DNA of 26,603 bases, from the NCBI GenBank assembly GCA_023418575.1, contig JAEZZM010000028.1, positions 1 to 26,603 of the forward strand. The letters are read 5' to 3'. A model generated the notes under the pieces. The model had not been told where the DNA came from and ran no database searches. It saw nothing but the letters and a program-made list of their open reading frames with translations. How positions within the stretch are numbered: the stretch's first letter is position 1; every line of letters begins with the position of its first letter. This document shows positions 15,198 to 23,200 of the stretch, in pieces. The translations under genes and the position numbers were made by a program. The stretch comes from Actinomycetes bacterium (GTDB taxonomy: Bacteria > Actinomycetota > Coriobacteriia > Coriobacteriales > JAEZZM01).

Positions 15198-17129
15198 TTA
15201 ATTCTTATCTTGTTTAGCATACCTTATTTTGCTTAAAGCTATGCCGATAAGAACGCTGCCACATGCAAGCAGTATGCTGATAAGTGTCAGGTTAGATCTG
15301 TCATCAGTCTTGGGTAGGCCAGCATGCAAGACGGTGTGTTTACTGGCTTTGAGTTCTGTTTTGCTATCTGAACCTCCGCTTAAGCTTTTATCGGTAGAGG
15401 AGTCAGGGGTACCAGGGGCGCCGGGGGAGCCAGGAGTGCCAGGGGTGCCAGGGGCACCAGGTGTTCCTGGAGTGCCAGGGGTTTCGCCTAGTTTTTTATC
15501 AGTATCATCGGGTTTAGTTGGATCGGCCTCATCTGGCTTGGGCTGGCCTTTAAGATATTTTATGTCTAGGTGGCCGTTTTTCTCGGCAGTAAATAAGATG
15601 AAGCGTCTGCCATCTTTGTCTTTAAATACGCGAACGGTGTCTTGAGAGCTATCTTTTAGCGCATAAAAGAAGCTGGAGACTGCATAGCCTGGAAACTCTT
15701 TCATCAGTTTTTTGTCATCAAAGTAAATGCGCATTTCTTGACCAGGTTTAATATTGTCAAGTTTCTCGGTAATATTGTTGTCGCCTTCCTTAAAGTAGTC
15801 ATCAATTTTTCCTGAAGGAGCGTCATCTAGAGGGTGACGATACATGATCTTCATGGTAAAGGCATCTTCTGCCTTAAGATCAGTGAATTTTAGCTTGGCC
15901 TGGGCCTCTTTGAGCTCTTTTTCAAGCTGATCAAGCTGTTCTTGATCTGCATAAGGGTCGCTTAGCGCTTCAAGTGCTTTGACAAGAGCTGAATAGAAGG
16001 GCTCTGCACTTACAGGGGTATAGCCTTTATTGTCTGGAATGGGCAAGGAAATGGCCTCATCATATGCAGCTTTTAGTCCTTGAGTGTTTGCTGGCGTGTA
16101 ATCCATAAGCTTTAAGGCTTCACGGGCATCATTAAGTTTTTTAGGGACCTCTTCAAAATCTCTGTGAGTGGGGAGAGGATCGCCCTCTCTGGGGCCAACT
16201 ATGCTATTAAGATCTTCTGTTTGTTCTAGCTGCTGGGCTCGATAATAAAGCTGACTGAATACCTTATAGCCCTCTTGTTCGTAGCGCTTGTTATCGCGTC
16301 CGTTTTTATCGTCAGCTTCTTTTGCTAAGGCAAGAGCCTCGTTAAGGGCGCCCCTGTCAAAGGGCTCAGGCTTAAGCTCTGCAAATTTGATATTATACTC
16401 TTCACGCATCTTATCAATATCTTCTTGCTTGAGCTTTGTACCAGCGCTTTTGGCTTCCTCAAGCATGGCACGCGCATCCTCAGTAGCTTTTATGAATGCA
16501 TCTTCTGTATCCTTGGTGATTTTCATACCTGCTGACTTTACCGTCTGGTATTCTGCCTCATGTTCTGTTAGTGCGGCATTGAGTTCTTCTGTGTTAAGGG
16601 CGCTAAATTCTGTGGGTAGTTTTACCGTAAATTCTTCTTGATCAATGGTGATCTTAAGCTCTGTCTCATCGCTATTAAATGCAATGGGGCTGATATTGGC
16701 CTTAAAGATAGTAGCATCCCATTTATTTTCAGGCAGGTGTTTATCATCCCATTCAAAGAAATTTGTAAGGTAGGGATTTGATTTAAAGAAATTCTCATCA
16801 TGATCTGAGACATCAATATCCTGCCTACTATAAGGAAGTTTAAGCTCTCCATAAATTGCAACTTGTTTTTTCTTAGTACGTTTGTCTTCCGATAAGAGCA
16901 GGGTATAGATGTCAAATTTCTCAAAATTAGATTTAGTACCAAATTCTTTAGCGCTTTCAAAGCTGTTAGCTACTTCTGCTGCGTAGGCGGGTTGAGCAGA
17001 AAAAAGCTTACAATTTGAATCAGGATTTATACCAGGACTTGCTTCTCCTGAGTGCATGGCAGCAAAGCTGCCCAAGGATAGGCTTGCGCAAAGAACAAGC
17101 GCAAGACGCTTTTGGCTATGAGAATTCAT
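15198..17129 (-). CDS. LPKTD-anchored surface protein with collagen-like segment
   Basis: A 643-residue secreted, wall-attached protein of unknown ligand. A signal peptide (hydrophobic 8-25, possible cut after AYA near 50) leads to an N-terminal domain of about 130 residues that I do not recognise (contains DIYTLLLSEDKRTKKKQVAI). A long helical, Glu/Lys-rich region, about 165-430, has segments resembling FIVAR repeats (for example ALNEALALAKEADDKN). A beta-rich domain at about 435-535 follows, then eight Gly-X-Pro triplets (GTP, GAP, GSP) near 550-575, and LPKTD at 605-609 with hydrophobic segment and basic tail. The ATG has a near-perfect AAGGAGG five bases upstream and a consensus promoter at 17207-17234, so expression is probably high. 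Confidence 0.82.
   Translation of the reverse strand: MNSHSQKRLALVLCASLSLGSFAAMHSGEASPGINPDSNCKLFSAQPAYAAEVANSFESAKEFGTKSNFEKFDIYTLLLSEDKRTKKKQVAIYGELKLPYSRQDIDVSDHDENFFKSNPYLTNFFEWDDKHLPENKWDATIFKANISPIAFNSDETELKITIDQEEFTVKLPTEFSALNTEELNAALTEHEAEYQTVKSAGMKITKDTEDAFIKATEDARAMLEEAKSAGTKLKQEDIDKMREEYNIKFAELKPEPFDRGALNEALALAKEADDKNGRDNKRYEQEGYKVFSQLYYRAQQLEQTEDLNSIVGPREGDPLPTHRDFEEVPKKLNDAREALKLMDYTPANTQGLKAAYDEAISLPIPDNKGYTPVSAEPFYSALVKALEALSDPYADQEQLDQLEKELKEAQAKLKFTDLKAEDAFTMKIMYRHPLDDAPSGKIDDYFKEGDNNITEKLDNIKPGQEMRIYFDDKKLMKEFPGYAVSSFFYALKDSSQDTVRVFKDKDGRRFILFTAEKNGHLDIKYLKGQPKPDEADPTKPDDTDKKLGETPGTPGTPGAPGTPGTPGSPGAPGTPDSSTDKSLSGGSDSKTELKASKHTVLHAGLPKTDDRSNLTLISILLACGSVLIGIALSKIRYAKQDKN
15400..15485 (-). 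repeat. Collagen-like Gly-X-Pro coding repeat
   Basis: Nine-base-scale repeats encode GTP/GAP/GSP triplets in the LPKTD surface protein. The DNA repeat is impure but regular, so length variation between strains is likely. Confidence 0.75.
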
Positions 17130-17206
17130 AGCAGCCTCCTTCTTAAATTGATGCCAGGCTTAAAAGTGTGATGGGCTTAAGCCTGAGATTTTTGTATTGG
17201 AGTTTA

Positions 17207-17234
17207 ATTATATTAACTTTTATACACGTGTCAA
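17207..17234 (-). promoter_or_regulatory. Consensus sigma-70 promoter of the LPKTD surface gene
   Basis: On the minus strand: TTGACA (17234-17229), 16 bases, TATAAT (17212-17207), both hexamers perfect. Transcription would start near 17200, giving a leader of about 70 bases. Confidence 0.85.
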
Positions 17235-17239
17235 ATAGT

Positions 17240-17263
17240 CGGAGACAAAATATTATGTCCCCG
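17240..17263. promoter_or_regulatory. Inverted repeat just upstream of the surface-gene promoter
   Basis: CGGAGACA (17240-17247) and TGTCCCCG (17256-17263) are 8-base arms with one G-T mismatch and an 8-base spacer. The repeat ends five bases from the -35 box, a usual place for a regulator site. It could instead be a weak terminator for the nucleoside hydrolase gene, but no T run follows. Confidence 0.45.
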
Positions 17264-17310
17264 ATTTACTCCCTAATCGCCAGTTTCTCATGAGCACTCA
17301 TTATTCTCTT

Positions 17311-18315
17311 TTAGATAGAAGCTCTGTCGCTTAACAATTCAAGTAGATAATCTTTATAAACCTTTGCATCTAATTCAGATATAAGCCAGGCATTAGCTTC
17401 TCTTTGAAGGCAAGCATCCACATCAAATAAAACGGATCCATAGCTGGGGCCATCTGAGCAGTCTATTTGAGCGTAGAGATGATCGATCTTTTTGATGCAG
17501 GCTGGATTAAGTGCTGCAGCCATACAGGCAGGGTCTGCTAGATCAAGAGAAAGCTTTCCAAAGCGCTCTTTGTTTAGCTCAATAAGCTGCGAATTTACAT
17601 CTACCAGCCAAGCTCCAAGAGGGCTGCTTTGCTCAAGGCGCTTGATATCTTCTTCATTTAGTAGTGCTTCTCCCAAACAAGCGTCCCAGCCAACAAAGAT
17701 TAGCTGAGGGTGTCCCAATTCAAGCACAATGCGCGCTGCCTCCGCATCCTGCCATATATTAAACTCAGCGCAAGGAGTAACGTTACCACGACCCAAGCCA
17801 GCACTGCCCATAATTACTATACGGCGTGCTCTAAGCAGAGCTTCAGGAGATATTTTGGCAAGAAGTGCAATGTTAGTAAGAGGACCTAAGCAAATAAGAT
17901 CTATGCTTTTATCAGGAGATTGAACTAAGTGATCATAAAGCTCAAAGACCGCAGGTTTTAGTTCTGCTTTTAGGTAGATTGGCCTGTAGTCCTTATCGCC
18001 TAAACCGTCATTTCCATGGGTTTCATAAGCGCAAATAAGGTCTCTCACAAGCATAGAGGGGGCGCCTTTATACACTTTTGGAAGTTCCTCATGAGCTTGC
18101 TGCTTGCTGAGCTTTTTGTGTCTGGCTATTGCCTCAAGGCAGCTCAATGTATTTTGGCAGGCTTGTTCAAGTTCTACATTACCTGCAACAACACTTATGC
18201 ATTTGATATTGCTATTTTCATTGAGCAGGGCCATGCAAAGTGCTATTGCGTCATCTGATCCGCAATCTGTGTCAATAATAACTTGTTCTGAACACTCAAG
18301 ATTTAGCTTGCACAT
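17311..18315 (-). CDS. Inosine-uridine preferring nucleoside hydrolase family protein
   Basis: Family members split ribonucleosides into base and ribose with a calcium ion. The calcium site is present: DTDCGSDDA (15-23, with Asp17, Asp21, Asp22 aligning with the family Asp10/14/15) and Asp261 in LADPACM. The ribose-binding block GNVTPCAEFNIW (177-188) has Asn178, Glu184 and Asn186. The family His next to the last Asp (usually HDP) is Ala260 here, so leaving-group activation may differ. I start at the ATG at 18315 (334 residues), preceded by AAGGAA; an ATG-less upstream extension to 18339 lies within the neighbour. It overlaps the end of the MFS gene by 13 bases, so the two form an operon, probably uptake plus cleavage of a nucleoside. 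Confidence 0.88.
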   Translation of the reverse strand: MCKLNLECSEQVIIDTDCGSDDAIALCMALLNENSNIKCISVVAGNVELEQACQNTLSCLEAIARHKKLSKQQAHEELPKVYKGAPSMLVRDLICAYETHGNDGLGDKDYRPIYLKAELKPAVFELYDHLVQSPDKSIDLICLGPLTNIALLAKISPEALLRARRIVIMGSAGLGRGNVTPCAEFNIWQDAEAARIVLELGHPQLIFVGWDACLGEALLNEEDIKRLEQSSPLGAWLVDVNSQLIELNKERFGKLSLDLADPACMAAALNPACIKKIDHLYAQIDCSDGPSYGSVLFDVDACLQREANAWLISELDAKVYKDYLLELLSDRASI

Positions 18316-19646
18316 GAGCCCGTTCCTTCCTCGTAGCAACTTTGTTTAAGTATGAAAGCAAAAACCCCACCAACAATAAGTGCAATGAAGATAAATTTAT
18401 ATGAAAAGCTTAGGCCCAAGGCTCCCACTAAAAGACCGCATAATACGGGAGTTAGAAGATCGGCACAACCACTGGTCATGGCGATAAGAGAGCTTGAGAC
18501 AGAGATGCGACTTGTGTGGAGTCTAGTGGCTATGCCTAGTAATAGACTAAAGAGCGCACCAAGCGATAGCCCCAGGTAAAAGAGGGAGATAAAGTAGCCA
18601 AGTTTGCTATCTAATAGTAAGCAAAGCCCTAGGACAGCTGCAGCGGGCAGATAACAAAGTGGTAAAAGTTTGTGCGCTTGAAAACGACGCAGCAGTGCAG
18701 TAAAACAAAGATCGCCCAAGAGGCAGCCTATATTATATAGCGTGAATAAAAAGGTGGCTTGTGCAAGGTCAAGGCCCCTGTCTTGACCAAAAGAGGTGGT
18801 GTAGAGCATGATGCACGAAGACACACAGCTTAGCGTTGCAATACAGCCAGCTATGCCTAAATACACCATAAGCTTGTTTCGAGCAGCCAGGGCAGGAAGC
18901 TTATTTGTTTTTTGCGCTTGCTCTTGAGCCTTATGGTTTTGCTTCTCTGGGGTTTCTTGCGCCTCTAGAGCTTCTAGCTCCTCTAGCTCCTCTTGCGTTT
19001 CTTCCATCTTTAATGAGAGGACTTTTGCGTCTTGAATGAGATCTTCCTTATCTCCAGATAAATCTTGAGTCTTAAGCTGCTTAAGCTCTGTAAAAGGAAG
19101 GCTCAAAAGCACCACAACTATCAAAAGCATCAGAAGATAAAAACATAGCCTCCAGTCAAGATTAAGATTTAAGCTCAGTCCGATTAAAAATGGTGCCACC
19201 ATAGTGCCACAGGCAAAAACTGCCTGACCTGCACTAAGAGAGCTGGCATAAGCTTTTCCAAAGACTTTTGAGAGCAGGAGGGGGCAGAGGCAATCTTGAG
19301 TACCCATGCTGATACCGCCAAAAATGGCTGCTATGAGCAGAATGCTGTAGCTTTGTGACATGCTGAGTGCTGCAAGAAAGACAAGGCAAAATAAAAGGCC
19401 TGCTGCATAGATTTGTTTGAGGGGAAGGCGCTCGGCAAGTCGGCCGCTAAGATAGACGGTTGCAAGTCTGCCGAATGCATAGGCAGAGCCCAAAATACTG
19501 AGGCGCTCTATACTGGTTCCCTGCAAAAGCTCCATGAGCTGTGGCATGATGGTGCCGATAAGAACGCAGGCTGCACCAGTTATAAAGTAGAGAAAAAAGG
19601 CGTACAGAAGTACAAAAAAACGATCTTTGTTAGTGCTGCGGTCCAT
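18303..19646 (-). CDS. Major facilitator superfamily transporter
   Basis: About 12 hydrophobic segments in two halves mark an MFS permease of 447 residues. The first half has the MFS loop pattern between TM2 and TM3 (YAFGRLATVYLSGRLAERL). The cytoplasmic central loop (about 190-258) is long and very acidic/Gln-rich (ETQEELEELEALEAQETPEK), more than in most relatives. The start is ATG 19646; a GTG directly before it is also possible. AAAGGA and GAAG lie upstream. The downstream nucleoside hydrolase overlaps by 13 bases, so the substrate is plausibly a nucleoside; this is inferred from context only. It is far too divergent by eye to name a subfamily. Confidence 0.85.
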   Translation of the reverse strand: MDRSTNKDRFFVLLYAFFLYFITGAACVLIGTIMPQLMELLQGTSIERLSILGSAYAFGRLATVYLSGRLAERLPLKQIYAAGLLFCLVFLAALSMSQSYSILLIAAIFGGISMGTQDCLCPLLLSKVFGKAYASSLSAGQAVFACGTMVAPFLIGLSLNLNLDWRLCFYLLMLLIVVVLLSLPFTELKQLKTQDLSGDKEDLIQDAKVLSLKMEETQEELEELEALEAQETPEKQNHKAQEQAQKTNKLPALAARNKLMVYLGIAGCIATLSCVSSCIMLYTTSFGQDRGLDLAQATFLFTLYNIGCLLGDLCFTALLRRFQAHKLLPLCYLPAAAVLGLCLLLDSKLGYFISLFYLGLSLGALFSLLLGIATRLHTSRISVSSSLIAMTSGCADLLTPVLCGLLVGALGLSFSYKFIFIALIVGGVFAFILKQSCYEEGTGSCAS

Positions 19647-19649
19647 CAC

Positions 19650-20234
19650 ATATCTTCACTTCCTTTAGTTCATTTGATCTGCGAGAAAACTCTTAGATTT
19701 TTTTGAGAATTACATCTCTGGTAATTTGCAAACAAGATTTTATTATACGACATTCTTATATGTTTTAAGGTGGCGCAAATTTAAGGTAGTGTAAAAAGAC
19801 CCAGGTAGACCAGAAAGACTAAGGACCCAAAGATATGAATTCTTGGACCCGTCTAGCTGCTTCTTGTAATTAGTGGGGTAGGGCGAGTGAGCTTGGTTTA
19901 GGCTTGTTTGCAGCTTAGTCTTGCAAGTTGTGTGCGATATTCAAGTTGTAAGCTCTGCTTTTATCGCCATCTTCAAAGCTTTGAGTGTAGAACTATATTC
20001 AGCTTGTAGAGTTTTTTAGAGCTTTTTAGAATACGCACCTCTGTCATCGATTTATCTTAAATAAGTGGGTAGTATTGCATGAGCAAATTATACAGTATTG
20101 ACAATGTGTCAACTTTTACTATTTATACAGTTCATTTACTAAAAACAGTAGTGCAGCCTCAAGAAAAATATTGAATAAAAAGGCTTGCATGTAAAAGGGT
20201 TGTGTTTACATAAGATTTAATTGAGGGGTTTGGA
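19650..20234. other. Long intergenic region between divergent MFS and M60 genes
   Basis: About 585 bases without a convincing gene on either strand. The MFS side (19680-19770) has AT-rich promoter-like sequence, including a minus-strand TATAAT at 19742-19747. The middle (19800-20050) shows no recognised RNA. The M60 side holds the palindrome and direct repeats at 20088-20131 and a 5' leader. Confidence 0.5.
20088..20131 (+). promoter_or_regulatory. Palindrome with flanking direct repeats at the M60 promoter
   Basis: TTGACA-ATG-TGTCAA (20098-20112) is a perfect 6+3+6 palindrome whose left arm is a consensus -35 hexamer. TTATACAGT occurs on both sides in direct orientation at 20088-20096 and 20123-20131, 35 bases apart. 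The -10 partner is poor (TTTATA at 18 bases). The layout suggests an operator overlapping the promoter. Confidence 0.5.
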
Positions 20235-23200
20235 TTGAATAGCTTTGATCGTCAAAAAAGAGTTCAGCTTAGCTTGAGAACTCATAAAGCACCTAAGCGC
20301 CTACTAGCTCCAGCAGCACTAGCAGGCCTTATGCTTATTTCTACGCCTTTTGTAGTTGCAGGGACTGCATATGCTCAAGATACCGATAATAACGTAGCTG
20401 CAAGCGCTTTGCAGGCTAACAATGGGGCTGATTCTCCAACAAGCCCTTCTTCAAGTACTGCTTCAAGCTCTTATGAGATGCTGTCTTTGTCTGAGGCAGG
20501 ATCTGCCCAGGCCTCAGATTTAAGCGCTGAGCCTGAGTCATCTGCAGAGGATGCGGGTGACAAAAAGAGCCAGGAAGATAAGAAAAGTCCCAGAAAAAAG
20601 GCTCATACTATTGATTCAGAGCAGCTTGCAGCAAGGCGTACAGAAGCCTTAAGCGCAAAGCCTCAAAGTGCTACGGCGCCTGCTAAAGCAGTGTCAGATA
20701 TGAGCGAGCTTGAAGTAGCCCAGCTCTTAGAAAATCCTTATGCAGATAATTTGGGCTTATACCTTAAAGCCGAGCTCACTACGCCAGAGAATCAGCAGGC
20801 CTTAAGGCAAAAAGTTGAGGAGATGGCTCAGAAAGAAAGCAAGAATGCTGCCTATTATAGAGGTCGCCTTGCAGACCTGTTTTCTGCAGCAAACTATTTG
20901 AACGAAAATAGAGAGGCACTGTCTTCTACCATCATTGCTGCTCAGGGCTATGGAGATCCAGAAGCAGATAAAAAACGTACCCAGCAATATTTTAAGTTTG
21001 ATTCACGTGATTATACAGGACTCTTTATTGACCCTCAATCTACACCTCAGCTTGAAGGTACAGATTCTGGGTCTGGCACTAAAGGTAGAATCCAGCTTGA
21101 GGTATTTGTTGATTTTCAAGGTCCAGATGATCAGAAGAATCTAAGACTAAGCTTGCGCCAATTTGGTCAGACTGACGTGAGAAAGAGCACTAACCTTAAT
21201 TACATAAATGTGCAGCTCAAACAGGGCTATAACAAATTAAGCTTAACTCTTAGCAACAGGAAAAATCCTTATGCAGTTTATTTGAGAAATCATGGCAATA
21301 GCCCTGCTTTGGTAAGAATTCAGAGCGCTGACTTTTTTACTTCCAATAAGAAAGAGGCTGCCGATAAAACACAGCCAGGAAGTGCAGCTCCTCTCATTCT
21401 GGGTCAGCAGCTTGGTTTGTATCCTGTTTTTGAACTCTCTGAGAGTAGCTTTGAAAACTACTATGATTTTACTCAGCATGTAATTACTGCTAATGCAGAG
21501 CGTCGTGCTCAAAGTAGCCAGCAGGGTCAAGGTGTTATCGTAGCCTCTGATTCTGGTATTAAGCGTGCAAATCTTGCAGATTTACGTATAGGTCGCCTGG
21601 ACTTATCTTCTGGACTTCAGGTGTTTGCTGATGCTTATACAGGTATTGATACAAAAGAGGCCGCTATCGAACTTGCTAAAAAATCTTATGGAGAAATAAC
21701 TGATAGGTTTGCTTTCTTCGATCTGTTTGAAGGCATGGATAGCTCAGCAGATTTTGATAGCCCTCATGCTCCCACCAATCATCAGGTAGTGCTGTTAACA
21801 AGTAGCACGGTTGGAGATCCTTCAACTATGTTTGCTACCCATGAGTATTACCATATGCCATTTTGGGCAGCTACAGCAAGCTTAAAAGGAAATTACGAAC
21901 AGTTATATAGTTGGTCAAATAATCACGAATATGGTCACTTGCTTGACAATAGCACTTGGGTTGAGCTAGAGATGACCAACAATGTTTATTCAATTGAGGG
22001 TGCTTTAAGGAAATATGAGCGCCAGCTTAGAGAGGGGAAAGCTAAGCAGAGTATAGATAAGCTTGCCCACATTAATGTTCTTACCAAACAAAATGGTAAT
22101 GATACCTTCATGAATGGAATAATTGAAGATCCTGAAAAATGGCCTGATTATATGCTTCCAGAGGGTAGCTGGGAACGTTCTGAAATATTCTTGCGTACTA
22201 TTACAATTTGGTCTGCTCAAGACTTCTTTAAGCGTTTTTATGACTACAGCCAATATGACTATGATGCTCAGAAAAAAGATGTAAAGGTATCCAAGCCTTT
22301 CACTCAAGAGCGTGCAGAATTGGTCAAGAAGTATGGAGTTTGGGGAACTGCTTTACGTGTGATGCGAGAAGATCCAAGTTGGCTCAAAGAGATAGTTCCT
22401 TCAGAGGGTCAGGTTGGTCACAATCAACGCGTTATGGTCGCTCTCTCATATGCTAGTGGCTTTAATTTGGGAGAGTTCTTCTACGATAGAGGGTATAGGA
22501 GTTTAACTCAGCCCGCTAAAGATTTTATGGCACAGTACCCTTCTGTTCCTAAGGAGCTGCGCTATTATGCTCCCAGTATGGCCGCAAAAGAAATTGAGAA
22601 CCGTGTAGATAAAGAGCTTGGTAAACAGTTGGTAGACAACCCCGGAAAGATTTCTCTCAAGCTTAATTCTGGAACAGATAAGAGTCCTAAACTAAGCGGT
22701 GATGATGAAACTCAAATTCAAGCTGGAAAGCAAAAATTTGCTGTAGTTCCAGAGAACAAATCAGACACCGTTGCAGTATGGGAAGTCTATGATCCTTCTG
22801 GCAAGCTCTTAGGTTTTACGCGCACCGGTTATATCGAGCTCAACATAAAAGAGCCCATGAAACTGGGAGATCTTAGTGTTAAGTCTTTGCGTGCCAGTGG
22901 TAAAACCATGAGTTTTATTGAGGCAAGTACTCTTACCCCTGCTAAGCCCATTCCCAAGCCTTGGGTGGCAATTAAGCCATTCCCAGAACTTGAAGCTACA
23001 GGTTCTGTAATTGTGCTTAAAGGTGCAAACCTAGAAGACTCTCAAATTGTTCAAAAACTTCCTGTTCCAGATGGTGCTCGCGCTCGTGTTGAGTCCAAAC
23101 CCACAACTGAGTCCGAGAAAAAAGAAGCTGCCAAGGTAAGAGTTGAGTTTGAAGACGGTAGCTCTAAGGTATATGAGGTGCCCGTAGAGGTTCGCCTGCC

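Noticed and set aside
15229..15645. Plus-strand frame with Gly-Val-Pro repeats
   Set aside because: It is the mirror of the collagen-like coding repeat of the minus-strand surface gene, whose signal peptide, promoter and sorting motif show the true strand.
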